Source: an uncultured Flavihumibacter sp. (GTDB lineage: Bacteria; Bacteroidota; Bacteroidia; Chitinophagales; Chitinophagaceae). Taken from it: 10,098 nucleotides of DNA. A program made the translations under genes and the position numbers. The stretch is taken from the NCBI GenBank assembly GCA_946481605.1, contig CAMLPA010000095.1, forward strand, positions 1 to 10,098. Reading direction: 5' to 3'. Numbering within the stretch: the stretch's first letter is position 1; each line of letters starts with the position of its first letter. Under the pieces are notes generated by a model, which was not told the origin of the DNA, ran no database searches, and saw only the letters and a program-made list of their open reading frames with translations. This document shows positions 1 through 8,080 of this stretch, in pieces.

Positions 1-582
1 CCCAACCTCCTCCCCTACGATGGGGAGACCATATACCACGGCATTATCCTCACTCCGGAGCAATGCAGTTTCTTCCTACGAGAAATGCTCCACGATATTG
101 AATGGAGGAATGATGAAGCGATTATTTTCGGCAAACACATTGTTACCAAACGAAAGGTAGCATGGTATGGCGATGAGCCTTTCTCCTACACGTATTCCAA
201 TACCACCAAAGAAGCGCTTCCCTGGACAAATGCGCTCGTGGAACTGAAACAACGGGTGGAAGAAGTTTCCGGGAACAGGTTTAATTCCTGCCTGCTCAAC
301 CTTTACCATTCCGGTGAAGAGGGCATGGCCTGGCACAGCGACGATGAAAAAACGCTGGTAGCCGGTTCCAGCATTGCTTCGCTGAGCCTTGGGGCGGAAA
401 GGAAGTTCAGCATGAAACACCGCCGCACAAACGAACAGGTTTCGCTAATGCTGGCGCCCGGGAGCTTGCTGGAAATGAAAGGTGTTACGCAAACGCACTG
501 GCTGCATTGCGTGCCGAAAACGAAAAGGGTAACGGAGCCACGGGTGAATCTTACTTTCAGGAGCATGGCGCAGCAGCGTTAA
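1..582 (+). CDS. alkB: AlkB-family 2-oxoglutarate/Fe(II)-dependent dioxygenase, 5'-truncated
   Basis: The open frame runs from the first base to the TAA at 580-582, so the start lies upstream; 193 residues are visible. The first ATG inside the window (85) is unlikely to be the start, because the 28 preceding codons are in frame and look like the usual N-terminal part of the family. Catalytic signature of AlkB: iron ligands HxD in WHSDDE (H112, D114 of the visible part) and the distal His in LHCVPK (H169), then the 2-oxoglutarate-binding RxxxxxR pattern (R181, R187) in PRVNLTFR. The NLY motif before HxD and the upstream WYGD and YTYS motifs also fit. The family oxidatively demethylates alkylated bases (1-methyladenine, 3-methylcytosine) in cytosolic DNA or RNA; the exact substrate cannot be read from sequence. 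The resemblance is to the short ALKBH2/3-like type. A gap of 124 bases separates it from the next gene on the same strand. Confidence 0.93.
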   Translation, partial: PNLLPYDGETIYHGIILTPEQCSFFLREMLHDIEWRNDEAIIFGKHIVTKRKVAWYGDEPFSYTYSNTTKEALPWTNALVELKQRVEEVSGNRFNSCLLNLYHSGEEGMAWHSDDEKTLVAGSSIASLSLGAERKFSMKHRRTNEQVSLMLAPGSLLEMKGVTQTHWLHCVPKTKRVTEPRVNLTFRSMAQQR

Positions 583-706
583 AAGACAGTTGGGTTAAAG
601 AGAAGGCTGTTTCAAAACCCTTCGCAGTAAAGGAATCGCATGAAAATGATGGCATGCTCGTTTCCCCCAATTCCACTAAATTGTATCCTCAACTGAAAAC
701 ACCGTT

Positions 707-1249
707 ATGAAAAAAGCGCTCTTCACCCTTACTTTTCTGCTGCTGGCAACAACCCTTATTCATGCGCAACCGCCTTCTGCAACTGATGTACTGAAGGAAG
801 CCCGGGTTGCTGCTGCGAAGGAAAAGAAAAAAGTTTTCATCATTTTTCATGCTTCCTGGTGTGGCTGGTGCCATAAAATGGACACGATCCTTCAAAGCGC
901 CGACGTAGCGCCAATTTTCAACAAATACTATCTTACCCGACACATCACCGTCCTGGAATCGGAGGGCAAGAAAAACCTTGAGAACCCCGGCGGTAAAGCT
1001 TTCCTGGACCAATACCATGGCGGCAACTCCGGCATTCCCTACTGGCTGGTATTTGATGAGAAGGGAGCCCTGCTCGCCGATGCTCGCATCCGTAAAGAAG
1101 GTTCAGAAGAGCCGGGAAGTAACAGTGGATGCCCGGCCACCAAAGAAGAAATCGATTATTTTACACGGACCCTGCGCGTCACCTCTCAGATCACCGCAGC
1201 AGAAGCAGAAACCATCGCCAAAGCATTCCGCACGATCAGGGGACTTTAA
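707..1249 (+). CDS. secreted thioredoxin-fold protein (thioredoxin_7-like) with CGWC motif
   Basis: A 180-residue protein. Residues 1-20 form a signal peptide (KK, then a hydrophobic run ending THIHA-like in small residues before QPP), so it should act in the periplasm or on the cell surface. The thioredoxin-like fold is shown by the strand KKVFIIFHA (about 41-49) followed by WCGWCHKM, with redox cysteines C52 and C55. GIPYWLVFDEKG follows, with the expected cis-proline at P111. A third cysteine, C142, sits in a Gly-Cys-Pro turn near the C-terminus. Family knowledge suggests a thiol-disulfide reductase or oxidase; substrate and direction of electron flow cannot be told. ATG 707 is chosen because it opens the signal peptide directly. 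No clear -33/-7 promoter was found in the 124 bases upstream, only an imperfect TAAATTG at 677-683. No strong terminator follows; an AT-only hairpin at 1255-1271 is weak. Confidence 0.9.
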   Translation: MKKALFTLTFLLLATTLIHAQPPSATDVLKEARVAAAKEKKKVFIIFHASWCGWCHKMDTILQSADVAPIFNKYYLTRHITVLESEGKKNLENPGGKAFLDQYHGGNSGIPYWLVFDEKGALLADARIRKEGSEEPGSNSGCPATKEEIDYFTRTLRVTSQITAAEAETIAKAFRTIRGL

Positions 1250-1307
1250 GCCGCAACAAACGTTTTTTGTTACATTCAACAGGTAGCGTTGTAGAAAATG
1301 ACAGGTC

Positions 1308-1335
1308 TTTACAGGGTTTACCACACGTAACTTTG
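1308..1335 (+). promoter_or_regulatory. Bacteroidota-type promoter candidate for the 29-codon ORF and hybrid regulator
   Basis: TAACTTTG at 1328-1335 matches the Bacteroidota -7 consensus TAnnTTTG at every fixed position. The -33 side is weak: TTTA at 1308-1311, with a 16-base spacer. Transcription would begin near 1342, about ten bases before the ATG at 1352. No better promoter lies between here and the hybrid regulator at 1482. Confidence 0.55.
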
Positions 1336-1351
1336 GGTGTATTTTACACCA

Positions 1352-1441
1352 ATGGAAACGAGGACAAAACCCGGCAAACTGATGCTCATAGCAGGATTTC
1401 TAGTTGTAACGATATTGTTCGTGCTCAGCCTGCTGCTCTGA
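1352..1441 (+). CDS. 29-residue single-span membrane peptide (small ORF)
   Basis: ATG 1352 to TGA 1439-1441. The N-terminal ten residues are polar and basic (METRTKPGKL, with one Arg and two Lys after position 3). Residues 11-29 are an uninterrupted hydrophobic helix (MLIAGFLVV then TILFVLSLLL), which predicts one membrane span with the N-terminus inside by the positive-inside rule. Support for a real gene: a perfect TAnnTTTG box 17 bases upstream, clean basic-then-hydrophobic design, and a position 40 bases ahead of the hybrid regulator with no terminator between, so both would share a transcript. I do not recognise a family. It could be a small membrane protein acting on the sensor kinase, an upstream ORF tuning its translation, or chance coding. 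The length and lack of homology evidence keep confidence moderate. Confidence 0.5.
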   Translation: METRTKPGKLMLIAGFLVVTILFVLSLLL

Positions 1442-1481
1442 GCCCGGCCCCCGCTTCTTTCCACCAGAACAACTGCGCAGG

Positions 1482-4400
1482 ATGAAAAGAAACTCAATGC
1501 TTGCCCACATGCTTCTTGTGCTGCTTTTTCATTTCGGGCAGCCTGCACGTCCATGGGCGCAGGAACTTCGTTTCAAACACATCGGCATCAACGATGGACT
1601 TCCCCAAAGTTCTGTGTACTGCATGTACCAGGACGCCAAAGGGTTTATTTGGGTAGGTACCACCAATGGGCTCAGCAGGTACGATGGTTACGCTTTCCGC
1701 CACTTCAAGTTCAGCCAGGGCAATCCCCACAGCATCAACAGCAATGAAATGCTCAGTATGGCGGAGGATAGTCTGGGCAACCTGCTGGTGGGAACACCCA
1801 ACGGACTCAATATTTACGACCCCAAAACAGAACGGTTTAAAGAAGCGCCGTTGGTTACGGGTGATGGTTCCGAACCTTACCGCTTCGTAAAAACCATCCT
1901 CAAAGCCCGGAACAACATTGTGTGGACCGGTTCCAGCAAAGGGCTACTCCGTTTTAACACCGCAAAGCAGGTGCTGGAAAAAATAAAGATTCCAGAAACC
2001 AATCCCGGATCGGTGACCGCGCTCTTTGAGGCTGCCGACGGCACCTTATGGCTGGGTATCGGACGGGCGCTCGTGTGCTGGAATCCTTCTTCCAATAAAA
2101 TATCTCCCCTGCCGCAGGCGCTGTTGAACAATCCCGCTTACAATAAAAGCGCCATCAACAGGATCATACAGGATAAGGCGGGCAATACCTGGATCGCCAC
2201 GGAAAGAAACGGACTCATGGTGCTTGATGCCAGTCGGCAACAGGTACTTAATTTTGAATCCTCCGGTAGTGAGGGGCGCGTGATGAACGATGTGGTGCGC
2301 GATGTGGTGGTGAAGGCTTCCGATGTTTGGGTGGGTACCAGGAACGGCGTTTACGTGGTTGGTCCTGATTTGAAAATAAAATCCAATCACCATACCGATC
2401 AGTTCGACCCCTACTCCCTTGCAGGCAATTCGGTATTCTGTTTTATGAACGACAGAGCGGGTGGCACCTGGGTGGGCACTTTCTCAGGAGGAATCAGCAT
2501 TTACCAGCCCGGCAACAGCAACTTCAGCTACATTGCCGAACAACTGAATAGTAATCCCGGACTTAATTACAAAGTGGTGAGCAGTATCGTGGAAGATAAG
2601 TTGGGCAATCTTTGGATCGGTACTGAAGGAGGTGGTATCAACAAACTTGAGAAAACGACCGGGCGTTTCAGCTATATCAAACTCAGTCCCCAGCCGAACA
2701 ACCTCGTGAACCAGAACATGGTGAAAACACTGGCGCTGGACGAAGCGCAGGACCTTTGGGCCGGAACACTGGAAGGACTATTCCATTACAATACAAAGTC
2801 AGGGAAAATAACACGGTTCCCTTTGGCAGAAAATCCACTTTCGGCGTTGGAAGAACAGGTGTACGGACTGGTTACAGATGGAACAGGCGTATGGGCCGGT
2901 ACCAAGAATGGGCTTTTTCACGTTACCGCCACCGGGAAAACAACACGGTATAAACACCAGGAAAATAACCCGCGAAGCCTGGTGTCGAATGATATCAATA
3001 CCCTGCTCCGCGACAGCCGCGGAGGATTATGGATCGGTACCGAAGGCGGCTTGGCATACCTGCCGGAAGGCGCATCTTCCTTCGAGCAATTCGGGAACGC
3101 ATTCGTGGAAGTGTTCAACAGAAACGGCATCATCTCGATTTATGAAGACAGGAACGGAAATATATGGATTGGTACCAGGGGCGGAGGGTTAAAAGTGCTG
3201 GACCGCAACACGGGAAAGTTCTATGCCGTAGATGAACGCGCAGGCATTTCAGGCACCATTGTAAGGGCCATCACCGAGGACCGGAGCGGCAACCTCTGGG
3301 TGAGTTTCGATCAAAGTATCGCACGCATTATCCTGCACCGGAAACATCCGCCTTTTGAAACCGGAGCACTGGAGGTAACCAATTACTCCGTGAACAACGG
3401 GCTGGGCAGCAACGAATTCCTGAGTGGCGTATGCAGAACTTCTTCGGGTAAAATACTCTTCGGCGGGGTGAATGGGATACTCACCTTTCAGCCTGAAAAA
3501 CTTTTCGTGAATAAAATCCCACCCCCGGTTGTTTTCACCGACTTCCTCATCAAGAATATACCGGTCAGCATCGGAGAAAATAACGGTCCGCTCAAAGCAG
3601 CGATCACCTATTCCAACCAGGTTACCCTCACACACGATCAGGCTTATTTCACCATCCGTTTCGCGGCCCTCAACTACATCAACTCCCGCACCAACCAATA
3701 CGCCTACCGTATGGAAGGATTGCCTGGCGAAAAAGAATGGTACTTTGTGGGCAACCAGCAATCTGCTACTTATACCAACCTGCCGGCAGGTAATTATGTA
3801 TTCAAAGTGAAAGCCGCCAACAACGATGGCGTATGGAACGAGCAACCCGCCACTTTACACATCAAAGTATTGCCGCCCATCTGGAAAACATGGTACGCCT
3901 ACCTGTTTTATGCCGCCGTAATTGCAGGGCTGCTCTATCTTTTCTATTCCTACTCCATTAAAACCACCCGTTTAAAAAATGAATTGCTGATAGAACAGCT
4001 CAACCACGAAAAAGACCAGGAACTGATTCAGCGCAAACTCAGTTTTTTCACCAATATCTCCCATGAGATAAAGACCCCGCTCACCCTGATGCTTGCACCT
4101 ATTGAAAAGCTGGTATCCACCACGCGTGACAACAGGATGCTGAGCCACCTCCAACTGATACAACGCAATGGAGAAAGGCTATTGAGGCTCACCGGTCAGC
4201 TACTCGATTTCCGGAAGTTTGAAGAAGGAAACATGCAGTTACAGGTAACCGAAAATGACCTGGTGCAATTCATAAAAGAAGTGGTTCAGTCTTTCGAAGG
4301 ATACGCGCAATACAAAAACATCAACCTGCAATTCCAGTCAGCCGATCCGTTGCTGAATGCCTGGTTCGATAAAGACAAACTGGAAAAGATACTTTTCAAC

Positions 4401-5603
4401 CTGCTCTCCAATGCGTTCAAATTCACCACGCCCGGAGACAGCATCACCATCACACTTGAAACAGATCCAACAGGAGAGAAAGCTTTTATCCAGGTGAAAG
4501 ATACCGGTGCAGGCATCGCGCCGCAACACCTTGAGAAGATATTCGATCCGTTCAGACATTACAATGATACGGGCAGGCAGGTGGCGGGAACCGGCATCGG
4601 GCTGGCCTTCTCCAGGGGACTCGCCACTTTACACCACGGCACCATCACCGTAGAGAGCAGGCAGGAAAGTCCCGGGTTGAAAGGCTATGCCAACTTCACT
4701 ATCACCATTCCCATCACGCCCAAAGCATACAACACCGACGAAATGGGCGGGAAAAACACCGTAGGAGCATCCGTTGAAAAAAACGTATTCGACCAGGAAA
4801 AAAACACCGATCCCGTCGTGGTGCAAACTGAACCTGGGAATCAGCCGGTAATGTTGGTGGTGGAGGATAATGCGGAAATGCGCCAGTTCATCGCAGATCA
4901 TTTCCGGGAATTTTACCAGGTACACAGCGCCTCCAATGGAAAAGAGGGTTGGGAGATTGCCGTGGAAGTTATTCCCGATATCATCATCAGTGATGTGATG
5001 ATGCCCGATATGAGCGGTACCGATCTTTGCCGCCAGCTCAAAACAGACCAGCGTACCAGCCATATTCCGGTTATCCTGCTCACCGCAAGGACGCCGCTCA
5101 TCTTCAAAATGGAAGGGTTTGAAACCGGTGCCGACGACTACATTACCAAACCTTTCAGCGTAGCCTTATTACAGATCAGGGTGAACAACCTGCTGCAATC
5201 GCGCAAACAACTCCGGGAAAGGTACAGCAAGGACATCACCCTTCAACCCAGGAACATCGCCATCACTTCCGCCGACGAAATCTTCCTCGACAAAGTATTG
5301 CAATTCATCGACGACAACATCATGGAACCCACACTGAACGTGGAACAACTGGGCAAAGAAGTGAACATGAGCCGGATGACGCTGTACCGGAAGATCAAGG
5401 CGCTCACCAACCAGAGCGTGATCGAATTCATCCGCAGCACCCGACTGAAAAAGGCCGCACAACTGCTGCTGAGGAATGAACACACGGTGAACGAGGTCGC
5501 TTACATGGTTGGCTTCTCCGATGTGGATTATTTCCGGAAATGGTTCAAAACAGAGTTCGGCGTAACCCCTAAAGAGTACAAGGGACAAAAACCTTCCGCA
5601 TAA
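1482..5603 (+). CDS. hybrid two-component system sensor kinase/response regulator (HTCS), AraC-type output
   Basis: A 1373-residue one-protein signalling system. Residues 1-27 are a signal peptide ending WAQ. About 30-670 carry 14 two-component-regulator propeller repeats of the form LWIGT-xx-GGL-xxY (starting near 56, 101, 147, 189, 236, 282, 329, 377, 425, 470, 516, 561, 605, 658), giving two 7-bladed periplasmic propellers. A Y_Y_Y domain follows (about 720-796), then one membrane span (about 802-823). The cytoplasmic kinase has the H-box FFTNISHEIKTPLTLM (phospho-acceptor H861), N-box ILFNLLSNAFKFT (970-982), G1 DTGAG (1007-1011) and G2 GTGIG (1036-1040). After a polar linker (about 1080-1122) comes a receiver (1123-1240) with acidic E1128/D1129, phospho-acceptor D1171 in SDVMMPDMSG, T1201 and K1223. 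The AraC HTH is at about 1265-1370. All catalytic residues are present. HTCS proteins typically sense glycan fragments and switch on polysaccharide-utilisation genes, but no susC/susD or glycosidase genes are in the window, so the ligand is unknown. ATG 1482 follows AGGA and opens the signal peptide; M6 (1497) is a less likely start. Confidence 0.97.
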   Translation: MKRNSMLAHMLLVLLFHFGQPARPWAQELRFKHIGINDGLPQSSVYCMYQDAKGFIWVGTTNGLSRYDGYAFRHFKFSQGNPHSINSNEMLSMAEDSLGNLLVGTPNGLNIYDPKTERFKEAPLVTGDGSEPYRFVKTILKARNNIVWTGSSKGLLRFNTAKQVLEKIKIPETNPGSVTALFEAADGTLWLGIGRALVCWNPSSNKISPLPQALLNNPAYNKSAINRIIQDKAGNTWIATERNGLMVLDASRQQVLNFESSGSEGRVMNDVVRDVVVKASDVWVGTRNGVYVVGPDLKIKSNHHTDQFDPYSLAGNSVFCFMNDRAGGTWVGTFSGGISIYQPGNSNFSYIAEQLNSNPGLNYKVVSSIVEDKLGNLWIGTEGGGINKLEKTTGRFSYIKLSPQPNNLVNQNMVKTLALDEAQDLWAGTLEGLFHYNTKSGKITRFPLAENPLSALEEQVYGLVTDGTGVWAGTKNGLFHVTATGKTTRYKHQENNPRSLVSNDINTLLRDSRGGLWIGTEGGLAYLPEGASSFEQFGNAFVEVFNRNGIISIYEDRNGNIWIGTRGGGLKVLDRNTGKFYAVDERAGISGTIVRAITEDRSGNLWVSFDQSIARIILHRKHPPFETGALEVTNYSVNNGLGSNEFLSGVCRTSSGKILFGGVNGILTFQPEKLFVNKIPPPVVFTDFLIKNIPVSIGENNGPLKAAITYSNQVTLTHDQAYFTIRFAALNYINSRTNQYAYRMEGLPGEKEWYFVGNQQSATYTNLPAGNYVFKVKAANNDGVWNEQPATLHIKVLPPIWKTWYAYLFYAAVIAGLLYLFYSYSIKTTRLKNELLIEQLNHEKDQELIQRKLSFFTNISHEIKTPLTLMLAPIEKLVSTTRDNRMLSHLQLIQRNGERLLRLTGQLLDFRKFEEGNMQLQVTENDLVQFIKEVVQSFEGYAQYKNINLQFQSADPLLNAWFDKDKLEKILFNLLSNAFKFTTPGDSITITLETDPTGEKAFIQVKDTGAGIAPQHLEKIFDPFRHYNDTGRQVAGTGIGLAFSRGLATLHHGTITVESRQESPGLKGYANFTITIPITPKAYNTDEMGGKNTVGASVEKNVFDQEKNTDPVVVQTEPGNQPVMLVVEDNAEMRQFIADHFREFYQVHSASNGKEGWEIAVEVIPDIIISDVMMPDMSGTDLCRQLKTDQRTSHIPVILLTARTPLIFKMEGFETGADDYITKPFSVALLQIRVNNLLQSRKQLRERYSKDITLQPRNIAITSADEIFLDKVLQFIDDNIMEPTLNVEQLGKEVNMSRMTLYRKIKALTNQSVIEFIRSTRLKKAAQLLLRNEHTVNEVAYMVGFSDVDYFRKWFKTEFGVTPKEYKGQKPSA

Positions 5604-5609
5604 GTTACC

Positions 5610-6023
5610 TCAGCCCTGCTTTTTCCTGTTCCAAAGCGCATCTGCCGAGTATTTGCCTCCTCCTAAAACAAATACCACCAGTGAAAGCACCATCAGGATG
5701 AACGACATGGATTTCACATCGAAAGCATCTTTCGCATGCGCCACAAAATAAGCGATGATCATGGTGAAAAAAATGGGCAGCACGCTTATCCTGGTGAACA
5801 ACCCGATGAGCACCAGGAAGCCGCAGCCCAGTTCAGCAAAGATGACCAGGTTGAAAGAAAGTTTCGATCCGATTCCGATGATATCTCCAAACATGGGGAG
5901 GATCGCATCATAATTCGACGCTTTCATATAGCCGTAGCGCACGAAAATTCCGCCATAAATCAGGCGCAGCAACAATGCAGCAAGGTCGGAACTGAGTGGG
6001 GAAAGCTGAAGTAACTTTTTCAT
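5610..6023 (-). CDS. DoxX-family membrane protein
   Basis: A 137-residue integral membrane protein with four predicted helices at about 13-30, 55-75, 78-96 and 105-122. The DoxX pattern is visible: LLLRLIYGGIFVRYGYMKA at the first helix with conserved R20, and FAELGCGFLVLIGLFTRI in the second with E64. Length is normal for the family. DoxX/DoxD-like proteins are often linked to quinone or thiol redox chemistry at the membrane, but for this short type the biochemical role is not established, and I cannot assign one. The start ATG at 6021-6023 lies about 30 bases downstream of a TAAATTTG box on the same strand. The stop faces the stop of the hybrid regulator with only six bases between, so the two transcripts converge and probably overlap. 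No intrinsic terminator was seen for either. Confidence 0.9.
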   Translation of the reverse strand: MKKLLQLSPLSSDLAALLLRLIYGGIFVRYGYMKASNYDAILPMFGDIIGIGSKLSFNLVIFAELGCGFLVLIGLFTRISVLPIFFTMIIAYFVAHAKDAFDVKSMSFILMVLSLVVFVLGGGKYSADALWNRKKQG

Positions 6024-6054
6024 ATTGGAAGGGAATTGATGAAAGAATGTAGTA

Positions 6055-6083
6055 CAAATTTAAACGGCGGGAAGAATATAAAA
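6055..6083 (-). promoter_or_regulatory. Bacteroidota-type promoter candidate for the DoxX gene
   Basis: On the minus strand, TAAATTTG (6062 down to 6055) matches TAnnTTTG exactly. A TTTT tract (6083-6080) lies 17 bases upstream in place of the -33 TTTG. The predicted start of transcription falls about 25 bases before the ATG at 6023. The -7 match is seen directly; function is inferred. Confidence 0.5.
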
Positions 6084-6120
6084 GCTTCCGGTTACGACAA
6101 GAAGTGGGGAGGATGCGACA

Positions 6121-6150
6121 TCTTTTATTGGGTCGGATGTATTAAATTGG
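6121..6150 (+). promoter_or_regulatory. weak promoter candidate for the OmpA-like secreted protein gene
   Basis: TAAATTGG at 6143-6150 differs from TAnnTTTG at one fixed position. A T-rich stretch (TCTTTTATTG, 6121-6130) could serve as the -33 region. It would give a very short leader before ATG 6167. An alternative AT-rich -10-like element, TATAATTA at 6154-6161, is probably too close to the start codon. The intergenic region is divergent with the DoxX promoter, so some promoter must lie here, but which bases are used is uncertain. Confidence 0.3.
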
Positions 6151-6166
6151 CTGTATAATTATCATT

Positions 6167-8059
6167 ATGAAATCCCCTAAACACCTTATTCTTTTTGCCT
6201 TATTCTTCCCGCTATGGACAATGGCTCAGCAAACCTATTCCCTTACAGGCGGCAGCGCCGCGCCAGAATGTGTGCAATGCAGAACACTGATAGAAAGCAA
6301 GCCCAAAGAAGTACTTTTCGGCATTGCTTTCCGGAATGGAAATGTGTACTTCGAAATGAGCAGTGAGGCCTGGTTCAGAAAAATATTCTCCCGTTCCACA
6401 GATGGAATTACCGCTGATATTGTATTGAAAGAACAGTTTTCCTGCGGAAAAGAAACGATCAGGCGCGAGGGGTGGCATACCGGGCAATTGTTGCCGCCGG
6501 TTTACCTTGATGAGCTGAACAGGCGCCTTGAAAAAGAAGAAGGGGGCCATATTTCTATTCTCCTGGGCAAGATTCCCGTTGCAATGGAGGGAAAAGAAAT
6601 GGAAGGTAACCTGGTGGTATTGCGGGATAAAAAAGTGTGTTTCTACACCAACTTCACCAATATTCCCCGAAGCATGTGGGATCTGCTGGACATGGGGCTT
6701 TTTACAGAATCACTACTGCATACAGCCGACATTCCACTGGATTCCGAGTATGTACAGCGCATTCCTTTCACGGAAAAAATGACGAAGATTGTTCCGTTCC
6801 CGAAAGGCAGGTCCACTTTTGAACCTGAAACATTCCGCAAACTATACGATACCCTCCAGCAAAAAAAGCAACGTATTTCCAGGCTGGAAGTAAGGGCATT
6901 TTCTTCCATTGAAGGCGCCACAGCGCTGAACATGCAACTGCAAAAAGAACGTGGAGCCGGCATTGTAAAAATGCTGGATGCCCTTCAAACCGAAAATTTC
7001 ACCAGCCAGGTTACCAGCGGTGAAAACTGGATGGAATTCTTCCAGTCCCTAGCAGGAACACCCTTCCAATACCTGGCTACGCTTCCGAAAGAAGACATCA
7101 AAATGCGTCTACGCAACAAGTCGTTACTCGACTCTATTGAACCCGTACTCGCGCATTCGCGTAAGGCCATCGTGACGTTCTACCTGGACGATAAAAATCC
7201 GGCAGACGCGATCAAAGACGGCGAACTCCTTACCCGGCTCGAAGCCGCCGTGGCTGCCCGGAATATTCAACTCGCGCTGGATATTCAAAGGTCAATTTAT
7301 AAAAGAGTAACCGACAACAAAATACCCGCCAGCTATCTTGACGCCGTTACGATTCCCCGGGAAAAAGCTTTCAGCCGGTTGTTGAACGATAAGAACGTTT
7401 ATAAACTGCTGCTGGAAGAAATTTATGAAGATGATGCCCTGAACGAGTTGCTCGCCATCGAAAAGACAGATCCCGCCAATGGTAAAATAAAATACAATAT
7501 CTGCGCATTGCAACTGCGGCTCCTGCAATATGGCGACACGCTGATCAACAGGAACACGCTACTTGCCAGGCTTAACCAACTTCCTTCCTCAGGAACAGAT
7601 CAGAAATTAGTGCGCAGGATGATGATCAACTACCATATACTGTTATGCGAAATTTACATGAGCCAGGGCAGCTTCGATAAAAAAGATGAAGCCTTACAAA
7701 CAATCAGGGATAAATACCTTGACCTTAGCGTTTCTGATGAAGACCTGCTTTCTATCGCAAAATTCTTCTGTTATTATGCGCAATACGAATGGGCCTTCAC
7801 ACTCATCGAGCCACGGATCAGTCGCCTGGAAGTGAACGAGGATCTGCTGTTCTACTACCTTTCACTCTCCATTATTTTTGAACTGGACACCCGGTATCCT
7901 TTGTTTACAAGAACCATGCAAAATGCCATCGGAATTAACAATGCACGCTTCTGTGCCTTGTTCAACGCCATTGACCGGGGAGGTATAAGTATGCAATTGC
8001 TGCTGCTCCCCTTCTGGAAGAATATTTTCTGCGAGAGTTGTATGATGAAAACAATGTAG
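6167..8059 (+). CDS. secreted protein with divergent OmpA-like segment, helical second half and terminal CxxC motifs
   Basis: A 630-residue protein with a signal peptide at residues 1-20/21 (MKSPKHLILFALFF, then WTMAQQ), so it is exported. Residues about 208-285 resemble an OmpA C-terminal peptidoglycan-binding fold: VPFPKGRSTFEPETFRKL, LEVRAFSSIEG, then NMQLQKERGAGIVKML, corresponding to the family's FxxGSxxL, IxGYTDxxG and NxxLSxxRAxxV blocks but with the Asp replaced by Ser. The remainder (about 345-600) is mostly alpha-helical with a TPR-like feel (ELLTRLEAAVAARN, LLLEEIYEDDALNELLAIE), though no clean repeat could be counted. Cysteines cluster as C35xxC38 just after the signal peptide and C622xxC625 at the very C-terminus, plus C93 and C158 inside. 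No lipobox is seen. I do not recognise a named family. A cell-envelope structural or assembly role is a guess. It appears to be transcribed alone: divergent from DoxX and followed by a new promoter-like site. Confidence 0.85.
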   Translation: MKSPKHLILFALFFPLWTMAQQTYSLTGGSAAPECVQCRTLIESKPKEVLFGIAFRNGNVYFEMSSEAWFRKIFSRSTDGITADIVLKEQFSCGKETIRREGWHTGQLLPPVYLDELNRRLEKEEGGHISILLGKIPVAMEGKEMEGNLVVLRDKKVCFYTNFTNIPRSMWDLLDMGLFTESLLHTADIPLDSEYVQRIPFTEKMTKIVPFPKGRSTFEPETFRKLYDTLQQKKQRISRLEVRAFSSIEGATALNMQLQKERGAGIVKMLDALQTENFTSQVTSGENWMEFFQSLAGTPFQYLATLPKEDIKMRLRNKSLLDSIEPVLAHSRKAIVTFYLDDKNPADAIKDGELLTRLEAAVAARNIQLALDIQRSIYKRVTDNKIPASYLDAVTIPREKAFSRLLNDKNVYKLLLEEIYEDDALNELLAIEKTDPANGKIKYNICALQLRLLQYGDTLINRNTLLARLNQLPSSGTDQKLVRRMMINYHILLCEIYMSQGSFDKKDEALQTIRDKYLDLSVSDEDLLSIAKFFCYYAQYEWAFTLIEPRISRLEVNEDLLFYYLSLSIIFELDTRYPLFTRTMQNAIGINNARFCALFNAIDRGGISMQLLLLPFWKNIFCESCMMKTM

Positions 8060-8080
8060 AAAAAATAAAAAATCAGAATT

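Noticed and set aside
640..696. 18-codon ORF between the AlkB and thioredoxin-like genes
   Set aside because: Very short, with no promoter box, hydrophobic pattern or associated terminator; nothing separates it from chance.
507..710. 67-codon plus-strand frame overlapping the end of the AlkB gene and ending ATGA over the thioredoxin-like start
   Set aside because: The ATGA overlap at 707-710 looks like translational coupling, but the peptide overlaps AlkB by 76 bases, is low in hydrophobic order and resembles nothing; more likely chance.
1255..1271. AACAAA/TTTGTT hairpin after the thioredoxin-like gene
   Set aside because: Six AT-rich pairs with no following T run; too weak to call a terminator.
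1318..1554. 78-codon minus-strand frame covering the small membrane-peptide ORF
   Set aside because: Antisense to the promoter, the small ORF and the HTCS signal peptide; no promoter or domain on that strand, and the plus-strand reading explains the region better.
1655..3175. Repeated GGTACC hexamers in the HTCS gene
   Set aside because: They fall in Gly-Thr codon pairs of the WxGT propeller motif, so they follow from the protein repeat and codon choice rather than from a DNA-level element.
3249..3845. 198-codon open frame on the minus strand inside the HTCS gene
   Set aside because: It lies wholly antisense to the well-conserved propeller/Y_Y_Y coding region; its translation shows no domain, signal peptide or promoter and is best explained as a mirror of the real frame.
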